The notes under the pieces are model-generated. The model was given only the letters and a program-made list of their open reading frames with translations. It was not told the DNA's origin and searched no databases. A program made the translations under genes and the position numbers. Positions 1-8,066 of a stretch of DNA of 64,000 nucleotides are shown here, piece by piece. The DNA lies in NCBI RefSeq assembly GCF_003402535.2, contig NZ_AP025171.1, positions 744,001-808,000 on the forward strand. The letters run 5' to 3'. Each line of letters begins with the position of its first letter. The stretch's first letter is position 1. Origin of the DNA: Cupriavidus sp. P-10. Lineage in GTDB: Bacteria > Pseudomonadota > Gammaproteobacteria > Burkholderiales > Burkholderiaceae.

Positions 1-21
1 CTGGACCGCCTGCAATGCGAG

Positions 22-987
22 TTATCGGAATGCAGCGCGAACCTCTTGCACGGCTTGCTGCGGGTCCTGCAGATGCGGGTAGTGCCCGATGCCAGGAAGC
101 TCGGTGAACGGTGCATGCGCCTTCTGCGCAAACTCGATCCCCATTTCCTTCCGGATATAGATGTCCTTTTCACCCCAGACCACCTTGACCGGTGTCTTGA
201 GCCGGTGCAGGTTCGCCTCCAGGTATGCCTGGTCGCGCGAAAAGTGCGAGTAGTAGTGGTAAAAGGCATCGGCAGACGTCATCGCGCCGTGGCTCCATCC
301 GCGGGCCATGTCGTCCCGGAGTTCGGGCGAGATGTCGAACTGCGCTTCCGTGGGCAGGCCGCGCCGGTAGGCGTTTTGCAAGACATCGTCGCGGTTCCGG
401 TTCAACTGGGCGCGGGCCAGTTCGGCCGACGGCTGCGCCTTCAGGCTCTGCAGGCTTTCGTACATGTACTGCGGCCGGTCAAGCGGGGCGAAGTCGCCCA
501 CGATGATCGTTCTCGCAATGTCCGGTTCGTCGAGCGCCAGGAGCAGGGCGGGCAGCGCGCCGATATCGGTGGCATAGATGGTCAGCCGGGACGTGTCGAT
601 GCCTGCCTTGCGGATGTATGCCTGCAGGACGCGCGCATAGTCCCTGGGCGCATAGGAAAACTTGTCGGCCGTGGGGCGCGACGAGAGACCGTAGCCGGGC
701 CAATCGATGGCATGCACTTCGAAGTCATCGCCCAGCGACACGGCGATGTCCTTCCATGCGTACAGGGTTTCCGGGAAACCGTGCAGGAAGAGGACGGTCC
801 CTTTCGCGCCGGGGTGGTGCACCACCATTCGCCTCAGCGAAATGTCCCTGTCTATCTCGATCCATCCGATATCGGGTTGTCGTGCCTGCTTTCGCACGGT
901 GGCGTCGGCATGGGCGATGGCCGACGCCGTGGCAGCGCCGAGGATGAGGGCGATGGCAAGCAGCCGCCGCAGCAGATTCCTGGACAT
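22..987 (-). CDS. exported alpha/beta hydrolase, epoxide hydrolase-like
   Basis: Alpha/beta-hydrolase fold protein of 321 aa with an N-terminal Sec-type signal (Arg-rich start, hydrophobic LLAIALILGAATASA, then AHADA), so probably periplasmic. The oxyanion motif HGFPE and the nucleophile elbow ATDIGA carry Asp instead of Ser, as in epoxide hydrolases and haloalkane dehalogenases. The acid Asp lies in VVWGEKD and the catalytic His in GIGHYPH. The substrate is unknown. I chose the ATG at 987 because it begins the signal peptide; an in-frame ATG at 1011 would add eight residues without a clear ribosome binding site. It follows the DUF2798 gene closely and is probably co-transcribed with it and with the TetR gene. 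Family is well supported; epoxide versus halide or ester substrate is open. Confidence 0.8.
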   Translation of the reverse strand: MSRNLLRRLLAIALILGAATASAIAHADATVRKQARQPDIGWIEIDRDISLRRMVVHHPGAKGTVLFLHGFPETLYAWKDIAVSLGDDFEVHAIDWPGYGLSSRPTADKFSYAPRDYARVLQAYIRKAGIDTSRLTIYATDIGALPALLLALDEPDIARTIIVGDFAPLDRPQYMYESLQSLKAQPSAELARAQLNRNRDDVLQNAYRRGLPTEAQFDISPELRDDMARGWSHGAMTSADAFYHYYSHFSRDQAYLEANLHRLKTPVKVVWGEKDIYIRKEMGIEFAQKAHAPFTELPGIGHYPHLQDPQQAVQEVRAAFR

Positions 988-1017
988 ATCAGCAGTTCCC
1001 GGACGTGGCATGCGGCG

Positions 1018-1239
1018 TCACTGGACCCAGCGCTCGACCTGCGCCTGCAGGCGCGGCCCGACCAGCAGGATGGCGGGAATGACGATCACGTAGCCGAGGC
1101 CCCAGGAGCGCAGCCACGTCAGCGCAAAGCCTTCCGAGAACCCCATATTCAGAGCGAGCAGGGCGAAGGAGATGATCCCCGTGGTCACGACACCCATCGA
1201 CAGTGCGAAGGCGATTTTCCGTTTCAGATGCAGGTCCAT
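1018..1239 (-). CDS. DUF2798 small membrane protein
   Basis: A 73-aa protein with two hydrophobic segments (about residues 10-32 and 44-60) separated by a short loop, matching the DUF2798 family of small two-helix inner-membrane proteins. No enzymatic motif is visible. It lies between a TetR regulator and an alpha/beta hydrolase on the same strand. A palindrome identical to the one in front of the TetR gene sits about 25 bp upstream of its start, so it is a likely target of that regulator. Role unknown. Confidence 0.75.
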   Translation of the reverse strand: MDLHLKRKIAFALSMGVVTTGIISFALLALNMGFSEGFALTWLRSWGLGYVIVIPAILLVGPRLQAQVERWVQ

Positions 1240-1263
1240 GGCTACTTCCTTTGTGATGAAAAA

Positions 1264-1277
1264 ATACCAATCGGTAT
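1264..1277. promoter_or_regulatory. candidate TetR operator, copy 1
   Basis: Inverted repeat ATACC-AATC-GGTAT (5-bp arms, 4-bp centre) 25 bp upstream of the DUF2798 start. The identical 14-mer occurs again in front of the adjacent TetR gene at 1892-1905. Sequence identity and position at two promoters support a shared operator; binding itself is inferred. Confidence 0.65.
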
Positions 1278-1294
1278 ATTTTGGGGCAAAAAAA

Positions 1295-1879
1295 TCAGGC
1301 GAGGTCGACCACGGTTTTTTCCACTGCCGACATGACGGCCTTGTTGTAGGCCGCGTTTCCAGTCAGCCGCGAGATCATGACGGCACCCTCGATCAGCGCG
1401 ATCAGGGTGACGGCGGCCTGCTCGGGATCGACGTCCCGGCGGAATTCCCGCGAAGCAATGCCTGCCTTGATGACCGATACCAGATTCGACTGCCAGCTCC
1501 GGAAAGCCTCCAGGGCCTTTTCCCGCAGGGCGGGGTGGGTGTCGTCGGCTTCAATGGCGGTGTTGAGCAGCGGGCATCCGCCCTCCGGAAAACCTTCAGG
1601 AAGGTTTTCGTACACGCCAGTCAGGGCAAGCAGCTTTTCCATGCTGGTGGTTTTCGCGGCCATTTCGTTGCGGACCGCGGATTGCACCTGCTTCCAGTTG
1701 TGGTCGAATGCAGCCAGAGCCACCTCTTCCTTGTTGGCAAAGTTGCCGTAGACACTGCCCTTGGTCAGGCCGGTGGCCTCGGTCATGTCGGCCAGCGATG
1801 TTCCGGCATAGCCCTTTGTGTTGAAAATGGGCGCTGTCTTCTCGACGATGAGCTGGCGGGTGCGTTCGGCTTTGTTCAT
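1295..1879 (-). CDS. TetR/AcrR family transcriptional regulator
   Basis: A 194-aa repressor with an N-terminal TetR helix-turn-helix (about residues 5-50: TRQLIVEKTAPIFNTKGY, then GTSLADMTEATGLTKGSVYG and NFANKEEV) and a helical ligand-binding C-terminal domain. The ATG at 1879 gives the normal family length; the longer open frame upstream has no TetR-like sequence. A palindrome lies 12 bp upstream of the start and is repeated before the downstream DUF2798 gene, so the protein probably represses itself and the DUF2798/hydrolase genes. Ligand unknown; electrophilic or epoxide-like compounds would fit the hydrolase but this is speculation. Confidence 0.88.
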   Translation of the reverse strand: MNKAERTRQLIVEKTAPIFNTKGYAGTSLADMTEATGLTKGSVYGNFANKEEVALAAFDHNWKQVQSAVRNEMAAKTTSMEKLLALTGVYENLPEGFPEGGCPLLNTAIEADDTHPALREKALEAFRSWQSNLVSVIKAGIASREFRRDVDPEQAAVTLIALIEGAVMISRLTGNAAYNKAVMSAVEKTVVDLA

Positions 1880-1891
1880 GCAGGCCAGAAT

Positions 1892-1905
1892 ATACCAATC
1901 GGTAT
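1892..1905. promoter_or_regulatory. candidate TetR operator, copy 2
   Basis: Second identical ATACC-AATC-GGTAT palindrome, ending 12 bp before the TetR start codon, so it would overlap the promoter or leader and give autoregulation. Confidence 0.65.
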
Positions 1906-1983
1906 TTTTGTCAAGGACAGTCCATCCATGTGATGGCTGGCCCATGTCGCACGAGGTGTCAGCCGAAGCAAACGCCATGATTC

Positions 1984-2433
1984 TCAGTCCTGGTGCTGCA
2001 CTTCCGGCGGGCGGCGAAAGCTGATTGCCAGGCGGTTGAATGCATTCATCAGGCTGATGGCCATCGTCAGGTCGGCGAGTTCCTTTTCGCTGAAGACCGC
2101 TTCGGCCCTGTGGAACGCGTCGTCCGGGACGTGCGTTTCCGCTACGCGTGTCACCGACTCCGCCCATTCGAGTGCGGCCTGCTCGCGCTCACTGAAAAGG
2201 TCGCCTGCCTCGCGCCAGGCTTGCACGAGTGCGAGCTTCGTGACCGACACGCCTTTCTTCAACAGGTCTCGCGTGTGCATGTCCAGGCAGTAGGCGCAGC
2301 CATTGATCTGGCTGACGCGAAGATAGGTCAGCTCCACCAGGACGCTGTCCAGCCCCGACTGCAGGATGTATCCGTAGACATTGCCGAATGCCTTGACACC
2401 GCCAGGAGACACTTTTGTGTAGTCCAGCCTCAT
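1984..2433 (-). CDS. carboxymuconolactone decarboxylase/AhpD-like protein
   Basis: A 149-aa all-helical protein of the carboxymuconolactone decarboxylase (CMD) superfamily. The AhpD-type redox motif GCAYCLDMH contains the CxxC pair followed by His, suggesting alkylhydroperoxidase-like thiol chemistry rather than true decarboxylase activity. Its start overlaps the stop of the upstream cupin gene by 4 bp (ATGA), so the two are translationally coupled. It is likely part of a stress or electrophile response with the divergent NDH-2-like gene, with which it shares a promoter region bearing repeated palindromes. Confidence 0.85.
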   Translation of the reverse strand: MRLDYTKVSPGGVKAFGNVYGYILQSGLDSVLVELTYLRVSQINGCAYCLDMHTRDLLKKGVSVTKLALVQAWREAGDLFSEREQAALEWAESVTRVAETHVPDDAFHRAEAVFSEKELADLTMAISLMNAFNRLAISFRRPPEVQHQD

Positions 2434-2855
2434 TTCGTGCTCCCTTCGTAAGTCGTCAGGTTTTTCTCGCCGCTATCCACCACGAACACAGCCAGGAGCT
2501 TCGCCGGTTTTGTCCGGCTCGCGTTGCGGCTGACCGGATGATGCGATCCGGGCTCTTCGTGGAAGCTTTCGCCGGCCTTGTAGACGCGCTCCGGACCGTT
2601 GTCCACCTTGCTCGCAATGCTGCCTGAGACGACATAGGCATAGATGAACGCTGACTTTGCGTGGTAGTGCGGCACGGAGGCGCCGCCAGGCGGATAAACG
2701 ACTTCCACGGCGACGATCGATTTCCCTGGAATGTTCGTGATCGATCGCGAGAAGTTTTCCTTCACCGTTTCTTCGGGGCCGTGCGCGGCCGCGGCGCCGC
2801 TGAATGCCATGGCGGTTGCCGCCATGAAGGGCAAGAGAATGCGTTGGGGTTTCAT
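2430..2855 (-). CDS. exported cupin-domain protein
   Basis: A 141-aa protein with a clear signal peptide (about residues 1-24, ending GAAAAH) and a single cupin barrel. Metal ligands are suggested by HYHAKS (His-x-His) and by EEPGSHHP further on. Secreted small cupins of this kind occur next to AhpD-like genes in Burkholderiales, but their reaction is not established. It is the first gene of a two-gene operon with the AhpD-like gene (4-bp overlap), transcribed divergently from the NDH-2-like gene. Confidence 0.8.
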   Translation of the reverse strand: MKPQRILLPFMAATAMAFSGAAAAHGPEETVKENFSRSITNIPGKSIVAVEVVYPPGGASVPHYHAKSAFIYAYVVSGSIASKVDNGPERVYKAGESFHEEPGSHHPVSRNASRTKPAKLLAVFVVDSGEKNLTTYEGSTK

Positions 2856-2891
2856 GTCGATCTCCTTGGTAAAGCCTGGTCCTGAGTTTTA

Positions 2892-2914
2892 ACTACGACT
2901 TATGCAGTCGTAGT
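2892..2914. promoter_or_regulatory. inverted repeat, operator candidate A
   Basis: Perfect 9-bp inverted repeat ACTACGACT / AGTCGTAGT with a 5-bp centre, 37 bp upstream of the cupin gene. Its core ACTACGA-N9-TCGTAGT recurs with identical spacing at 3002-3024. No regulator gene that obviously matches is adjacent. Confidence 0.6.
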
Positions 2915-2998
2915 AACGATAGTGGATCGTCAGCGAAAGCGCAAGTCCTGCGCGCAGGTTCACCGCGCGAGGCAGGCACTAAAAAAATCTTGCGTTTC

Positions 2999-3027
2999 TT
3001 AACTGCGACTCATATGATCGTAGTTAA
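2999..3027. promoter_or_regulatory. inverted repeat, operator candidate B
   Basis: Arms TTAACTGCGA and TCGTAGTTAA (9 of 10 positions complementary) with a 9-bp centre. Same core and spacing as candidate A; the two centres are about 110 bp apart. It lies on the side facing the NDH-2-like gene, so each divergent promoter has one copy. Confidence 0.6.
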
Positions 3028-3130
3028 GGGCCGGATGTGCTCGGATTTCGCCGACGCATCCATGCGCGCCACTCAACCGTCGGCGCCGGCCCTGTCACAC
3101 GAAACCGAGGTTTGATTCAGGAGCTTGAAG

Positions 3131-4342
3131 ATGTCCCAACGCATTCTTGTCATCGGCGCCGGCTTTGCCGGCATGTGGAGCGCACTGGCTTCGGCCCGTC
3201 TGCTTGACCAGGTCGGGCGCACCGACGTGGAAATCGCGCTGGTCGCGCCGGAACCCGAACTACATGTCCGCCCGCGTCTCTATGAGCAGAATCCGAACGG
3301 GATGAAGGCGCCGCTGCAAGAGATCTTCAAGGCCGTCGGCGTGCGGTTTATCCAGGGGAGGGTGGAGCACATCGACGTCGCGAACCGCAATGTGAGCATT
3401 GCGGGTGTCGGCACGGAGGGCTCGCGCCAGCGCATCGGCTATGACCGCCTGGTGCTCGCCGCGGGAAGCCGGCTGTTCCGTCCGCAGATTCCTGGCCTGG
3501 ACCAGCATGCATTCAATGTCGACCAGGTCGCCGACGCAGCGCAGCTCGAAGCGCATCTCCATAACCTGGCCAGCCGGCCGGATCGTGCCGGGCGCAATAC
3601 GGTGGTGGTCGCGGGTGCCGGCTTCACCGGCATCGAGACGGCCGCGGAAATGCCGGCCCGCCTGCGCGAAGTCCTGGGCGAGGACGCCGCAGTGAACGTG
3701 ATCATGGTGGAGCGCAATGCCGAGATCGGACCTGACCTGGGTGCGGGGCCGCGACCGGTGATCACGCAGGCGCTGACGGAGTTGGGCGTGACCTGGAAGC
3801 TCGGCTCTGGCGTCGCTGCTGTCGATGCGACCGGCGTGACGCTTGAGAGCGGCGAGCGCATCGAGGCGGATACGGTGATCTGGACGGCAGGTGCGCGTGC
3901 CAGCGAACTTACCGCGCAGATTCCGGCGGAGCGCGATGGCCTGGGCCGGCTGCACGTCGATCGCGATCTCAGGGTCAGGGGTGTCGATGAGGTGTTCGCC
4001 ACCGGCGATTGCGCCTATGCCGCGACCGATGACGAAGGCAACTTTGCGGCGATGTCCTGCCAGCACGCGATGAACCTCGGCCGTTCGGCGGGGCACAATG
4101 TGGCGGCGGACCTCGTGGGCGAGGCCATGATCCCGTATAGCCAGCCGAAGTATGTGACCTGCCTGGACCTGGGGCCGTGGGGCGCTGTCTACACGGAAGG
4201 CTGGAACCGGCAGGTCAAGCTGACCGGCGGCGTGGCCAAGGCGCTGAAGACGCGGATCAATACCGAGTGGATCTACCCGCCGAGCGCGGATCGTGCGGAA
4301 GCGCTGGCGCTGGCTGACCCGCGCCGCATCGTTGTTGCCTGA
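3131..4342 (+). CDS. NADH dehydrogenase type II-like FAD oxidoreductase
   Basis: A 403-aa pyridine nucleotide-disulphide oxidoreductase of the NDH-2 type. The N-terminal FAD dinucleotide fold is VIGAGFAGMWSA, the second NAD(P) fold is VVAGAGFTGIETAAE, and the C-terminal FAD motif is VFATGDCAYA. It lacks the CxxxxC redox pair of disulphide reductases and is expected to pass electrons from NAD(P)H to a quinone or other acceptor at the membrane face. The ATG at 3131 has AGGAG seven bases upstream; a TTG six bases earlier is less likely. It is divergent from the cupin/AhpD genes and shares their repeated palindrome. A perfect hairpin follows. Confidence 0.85.
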   Translation: MSQRILVIGAGFAGMWSALASARLLDQVGRTDVEIALVAPEPELHVRPRLYEQNPNGMKAPLQEIFKAVGVRFIQGRVEHIDVANRNVSIAGVGTEGSRQRIGYDRLVLAAGSRLFRPQIPGLDQHAFNVDQVADAAQLEAHLHNLASRPDRAGRNTVVVAGAGFTGIETAAEMPARLREVLGEDAAVNVIMVERNAEIGPDLGAGPRPVITQALTELGVTWKLGSGVAAVDATGVTLESGERIEADTVIWTAGARASELTAQIPAERDGLGRLHVDRDLRVRGVDEVFATGDCAYAATDDEGNFAAMSCQHAMNLGRSAGHNVAADLVGEAMIPYSQPKYVTCLDLGPWGAVYTEGWNRQVKLTGGVAKALKTRINTEWIYPPSADRAEALALADPRRIVVA

Positions 4343-4360
4343 CGGCACGCGCAAAAAGCA

Positions 4361-4389
4361 AACAGGGCGATCCAACGGATCGCCCTGTT
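4361..4389 (+). terminator. hairpin terminator after NDH-2-like gene
   Basis: Perfect 13-bp inverted repeat (AACAGGGCGATCC / GGATCGCCCTGTT) with an AAC loop, 18 bp after the stop codon. The A-run on its left (CAAAAAGC) would give a U-tail only on the opposite strand, so it may act bidirectionally or as a transcript-stabilising stem. Confidence 0.6.
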
Positions 4390-4637
4390 GCATTGCATCC
4401 GCGCAGTCCTGTGCGCGGAGCGAGGGAGCCTCGTTGCGCTCAGGCGCTCTCGCGTTTTCGTGCGCGCAGTTTCCGGCCTGTCGCCCCGCCGGTTGGCTGC
4501 CCGGTCCGACAACTACCGCACCGCCTGTCCGCCATAGCTGGCGGACGCCTTGTCGGTAGTGCGCTGGGCGAGGTCGCGGGCCGGGCCGCAAGGACGCCTA
4601 TAGTGAAGGCCGGCACCTCTCTCCTGCCTCCCACGCC
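4390..4637. other. intergenic gap with one stem-loop
   Basis: No gene is supported here. The only structure I see is a perfect 8-bp stem GTCCGCCA / TGGCGGAC at 4527-4546, flanked by weaker complementary segments (CTACCG at 4513 and CGGTAG at 4554). Function unknown. Confidence 0.4.
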
Positions 4638-5180
4638 ATGCCATCCCGAAAGACAGCCGTCCGCGCCCTCGTGGCCACCGGCGTGATTGCCGCGTTGCTC
4701 TTTGCGCCGCTCCCCTGGCAGCCGATGACAAGGATCCACAGCGAAGCCACGATCCAGCGGCCGCCCGCGGAGGTATTCGAATATGTCTCGACGCCTGCGA
4801 ACTGGCCGGCATGGCATCCATCGTCACTGGCGGTGCGCGGCGCCACCGATCATTCGCTGCAGGCGGGCGAGCAGGTGACGGAGGACTTCAGGGTAGCGGG
4901 GCGCGAAGGGACAGTCGTGTGGACGGTAGCGGAGCGCCGGGCACCGACATCCTGGCGCATCGACGGGGACATCGATGGCAGGAAGGCGGGGACGGTCACC
5001 TACACGCTGACGCCGGTCGGCGCCGGCACGCGGTTCGAGCGTGAGTTCACTTACCAGGCGCCGACCTTGCTGTTTTCGCTGCTCAACTGGGCAGCATTGC
5101 GCAAGCAGGTCGAGGCCGAGTCGACGGAAGCGGTGCGGCGCCTCAAGGCCAGGCTTGATGGCGGCGCACGCTTGGAGTAG
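4638..5180 (+). CDS. SRPBCC family protein with N-terminal membrane anchor
   Basis: A 180-aa protein. Residues about 6-26 form a hydrophobic segment (a signal or anchor), followed by a START-like SRPBCC domain recognised from IQRPPAEVFEYVSTPANWPAWHP and the amphipathic C-terminal helix. Such polyketide-cyclase/dehydrase-like domains bind hydrophobic ligands; no catalytic activity can be assigned. It stands alone, convergent with the hydroxy-acid operon. Confidence 0.8.
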   Translation: MPSRKTAVRALVATGVIAALLFAPLPWQPMTRIHSEATIQRPPAEVFEYVSTPANWPAWHPSSLAVRGATDHSLQAGEQVTEDFRVAGREGTVVWTVAERRAPTSWRIDGDIDGRKAGTVTYTLTPVGAGTRFEREFTYQAPTLLFSLLNWAALRKQVEAESTEAVRRLKARLDGGARLE

Positions 5181-5192
5181 TCCTGCGTCGCC

Positions 5193-6242
5193 CTACCGGG
5201 GTTTGAACGTCAGCGCCAGCCCGGCTTCGGCCTCCAGCATCTCCCGGTCCTGCCCGGACACCAGCAGCCCCTCGCTGCGCGAGCGCAGCGCCTGCGCCGC
5301 TTCGCGCTCGCCCGGCATCGCGATCGCATCGAAGCCGTCGGCGAGCGGCGAGGCCTTGGCGCGGCCGACCAGTTCGTCCGCGCGCGCGAAGTAGTCGCCG
5401 AGCGGCAGCCCCGCATCGGGCCTGAACGCGATAAACGCATGCCCGACGTCCTGCGGCTGCGTGAAGTCGCTGTTCTGGTTGCGTACCTCTCCGCCGAAAG
5501 CAGCACCAGACATCACGCCCGCCATCAGTTCCATCATCAGCCCGAGCCCGGAGCCCTTCGGGCCCGCCATCGGCAGCACCACGCCATCGATGGCGGCATT
5601 GGGATCGGTGGTGGCCTGGCCGTTGGCGTTCAGCGCCCAGTCCGGCGGGATCGCTTCGCCACGGCGCGCGGCGCGGCGGATCTTGCCGAAGGCCACCACG
5701 GAAGTCGCCATGTCCAGCATGATCGGCGTACCGCGCGCCGGTGCGGCAAAGGCAAAGGGGCTGGTGCCGAGAAATGGCGTGCGGCCGCCCCAGACCGGCA
5801 TCAGCGGCGGCGCATTGGTCAGCACCAGCGCGCCGAGGCCCGCATCCAGCGCCTGCTGCAGGTACGTCGCCGCCATCCCGAAATGATTGCTGCGCGAGGC
5901 CAGCACCAGGCTGATGCCGTGCTGCCGGGCGCGTGCGATCGCCTCGTCCATCGCCTTGCGGGCGACGATGTAGCCCATGCCGTTGTCCCCGTCGACATGG
6001 GCGGTGGCGCCGTCGCCAGGCGTCACCGCCAGCTTCGGGGTGCGATTGACCACGCCGAGACGCAGCCGCTTGGTATAGACCGGGATGCGTCCGATGCCGT
6101 GCGAGGCAACGCCGCGCGCGTCGGCATCGACCAGGCAGCCGGCAACGTAGGCGGCATCGCCGGCGGGCAGGTAGGCCGCGAAGATGTCGGTCACGGCTTG
6201 CAGGAGGCAGGGATAGGGCGTCGGGTTCGTGTCCACGGTCAT
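5193..6242 (-). CDS. Ldh/ComC-type 2-hydroxyacid dehydrogenase
   Basis: A 349-aa NAD(P)-dependent oxidoreductase of the malate/L-lactate dehydrogenase (Ldh_2) family, which includes MDH-2, YiaK, AllD and (R)-sulfolactate dehydrogenase ComC. Family landmarks are DARGVASHGIGRIPVY near the N-terminus, with the conserved His, and VLPMAGPKGSGLGLMMEL near the C-terminus. The start at 6242 (MTVDTNP) gives normal family length; an upstream ATG in the same frame would extend into the Bug coding region. It is the last gene of a four-gene operon (dehydrogenase, RraA-like, Bug, Ldh). It probably oxidises or reduces the hydroxy acid that the Bug protein binds. The substrate cannot be read from sequence. 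Confidence 0.85.
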   Translation of the reverse strand: MTVDTNPTPYPCLLQAVTDIFAAYLPAGDAAYVAGCLVDADARGVASHGIGRIPVYTKRLRLGVVNRTPKLAVTPGDGATAHVDGDNGMGYIVARKAMDEAIARARQHGISLVLASRSNHFGMAATYLQQALDAGLGALVLTNAPPLMPVWGGRTPFLGTSPFAFAAPARGTPIMLDMATSVVAFGKIRRAARRGEAIPPDWALNANGQATTDPNAAIDGVVLPMAGPKGSGLGLMMELMAGVMSGAAFGGEVRNQNSDFTQPQDVGHAFIAFRPDAGLPLGDYFARADELVGRAKASPLADGFDAIAMPGEREAAQALRSRSEGLLVSGQDREMLEAEAGLALTFKPR

Positions 6243-6280
6243 ACCTGAGAAGAAGGGAGGAAGTCGGGCAAGGGTGCGCG

Positions 6281-7255
6281 TCAGCTCAGCTTGATCTGCG
6301 CCTCGCGGATCAGCGCGCCCCACTTGGCGTGTTCGGCGCGGATATGCGCGGCAAAGGCCGTGGGCGAGGTCGGCGTCGCGACGCTGCCTTCCTGCTTCAG
6401 CCGTTGCTGGACGTCGGCCCGCGCCAGCACTTGCAGCGTGGTAGCGGACAGCTTGGCCGTGATGTCAGCCGGCAATCCAGCCGGCGCGACCAGGCCCAGC
6501 CACGTGGTGGCCTCGAAGCCCGCGAAGCCCTGTTCGGCGACCGTCGGTACCGACGGCAGCGCCGACAGCCGCTGCGCGGAGGTCACCGCCAACGCACGGA
6601 TACTGCCGGCGGCCAGCTGCGGCATCACCGAGACCGCATTGCCGAAATAGGCCGGCACCTGTCCGCCCAGCAGGTCGTTCATGGCCGGGCCCGCGCCCTT
6701 GTACGGCACCTGCATGACCCGCACGCCGGCACGCCGCGCCAGCATTTCGCCGGCCAGGTGTCCGACCGTGCCGTTGCCGGCCTGTGCGATTCCCATCTCG
6801 CCGCTGCGCGCCCTGGCTTGCTGCAGGAAGTCGGCCAGCGCACGGAACGGCGCATCCTTCCGCACTACCAGCACCACCGGTTGCGCCGCCACGCCCGCGA
6901 TCGCGGTGAAATCCTTGAGCGGATCGAACGGCATCTTCGGGTAGAGGCCCGGATTGATGGCGAGGTTGGCGGCCTGGCCCATGCCGATGGTGTAGCCATC
7001 CGGCGCGGCCTTCGCGACCATGTCCAGGCCGATATTGCCGCCGGCACCCGGCTTGTTGTCGACCACCAGGGTCCAGCGCGCCAGCGTGGTCAGTTTCTCG
7101 GCGATCAGGCGCGAGGTGGCATCGGTGCCACCGCCAGGCGGGAACGGCACCACCAGCCGGATGGGCTTCTGCGGCCAGGGGCCCTGGGCGCGTACCAGGC
7201 CGGAAGCGGCCAGCGCCGCGGCGGCGCCGCACTGGAGGAATTGGCGTCGTTGCAT
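6281..7255 (-). CDS. Bug/TctC family periplasmic solute-binding protein
   Basis: A 324-aa tripartite tricarboxylate transporter substrate-binding protein. A twin-Arg-like N-terminus (MQRRQFLQCGAAAALAASG) precedes the mature start QGPWPQKPIRLVVPFPPGGG. The family loop PGAGGNIG and the C-terminal PAGLPADI region are present. The ATG at 7255 has GGAGA six bases upstream. No TctA/TctB membrane genes accompany it, so it is an orphan Bug protein that must borrow another transporter or act as a sensor. It lies between the RraA-like and Ldh genes of a hydroxy-acid operon, so its ligand is probably a hydroxy- or dicarboxylate. Confidence 0.9.
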   Translation of the reverse strand: MQRRQFLQCGAAAALAASGLVRAQGPWPQKPIRLVVPFPPGGGTDATSRLIAEKLTTLARWTLVVDNKPGAGGNIGLDMVAKAAPDGYTIGMGQAANLAINPGLYPKMPFDPLKDFTAIAGVAAQPVVLVVRKDAPFRALADFLQQARARSGEMGIAQAGNGTVGHLAGEMLARRAGVRVMQVPYKGAGPAMNDLLGGQVPAYFGNAVSVMPQLAAGSIRALAVTSAQRLSALPSVPTVAEQGFAGFEATTWLGLVAPAGLPADITAKLSATTLQVLARADVQQRLKQEGSVATPTSPTAFAAHIRAEHAKWGALIREAQIKLS

Positions 7256-7299
7256 CGTTGTCTCCGTCATCGTTATGGGTAAGCCGGCGCGGATGCCGC

Positions 7300-8004
7300 T
7301 CAGACTGGCAGGCCCTTGGCCCGCAGCGTGGCGTCGAAGCGTTCCGGGTCCGAGGTGCCCGCCGCATTGCCGGCGCGGATCTTCGCTTCCTTCTGCAGGT
7401 GGGCGCGGGTGCGCTCCAGCACGTCGGCCGCCTGTGCCGCCGGGACCGCGATCACGCCGTCCGCATCGCCCACGATCAGGTCGCCCGGCAATACGGCCAT
7501 GCCGGCGCAGACCACTGGCACGTTGATCTCGCCGGGGCCGTCCTTGGTCGGGCCGCGATGGGTATTGCCGCGCGCAAAGATGGGCATGCCGTCTTCCGCC
7601 CATTCCAGGACGTCGCGGATCGCCCCGTCGATCACCAGCCCGCCGAGCCGCCTGGCCACGCAGGTGGTGCGCATCAGGCCGCCGACCAGCGCCTGGGTCA
7701 GGTCCGCACCGCCGTCGATGACCAGCACATCGCCGGCGCGGACCATCATCAGGGCCTTGTGGATCATCAGGTTGTCGCCGGGGCGCACGCGCACGGTCAC
7801 GGCGGGCCCGCACAGCACGGTCTCCGGCCGGCGGTGGTAGGGGCGCAGGCCGATGGTGCCGACCTGTCGGCTCATCGCATCGCCGATCGCCGCCACGGGC
7901 AGCTCGCGGAATGCCGCCAGCAGCGCGGGCGCGAAGCCGTCGGCGCAGGGGTTGATGCGGTATCCCGCCGGCCAGGACAGGGCGGTGGCTTGCTCGGTGC
8001 TCAT
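7300..8004 (-). CDS. RraA-like aldolase/decarboxylase
   Basis: A 234-aa member of the RraA / 4-hydroxy-4-methyl-2-oxoglutarate aldolase fold. Conserved features are GDAMSR, DGGADLTQALVGG, the active-site motif IDGAIRD, and PGDLIVGDADGV. Members either cleave 4-hydroxy-2-oxo acids to pyruvate, decarboxylate oxaloacetate, or (true RraA) inhibit RNase E. The catabolic setting and the intact DGxxRD motif favour an enzyme acting on a 2-oxo acid made by one of the flanking dehydrogenases. The start at 8004 is preceded by AAGGAG; the longer upstream frame is spurious. Confidence 0.85.
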   Translation of the reverse strand: MSTEQATALSWPAGYRINPCADGFAPALLAAFRELPVAAIGDAMSRQVGTIGLRPYHRRPETVLCGPAVTVRVRPGDNLMIHKALMMVRAGDVLVIDGGADLTQALVGGLMRTTCVARRLGGLVIDGAIRDVLEWAEDGMPIFARGNTHRGPTKDGPGEINVPVVCAGMAVLPGDLIVGDADGVIAVPAAQAADVLERTRAHLQKEAKIRAGNAAGTSDPERFDATLRAKGLPV

Positions 8005-8066
8005 CGGGGTCTCCTTGGGAAGCATCGTGGAATGGGTAAGGGGATAAGGGGGCAAGGGGAAAGGGG

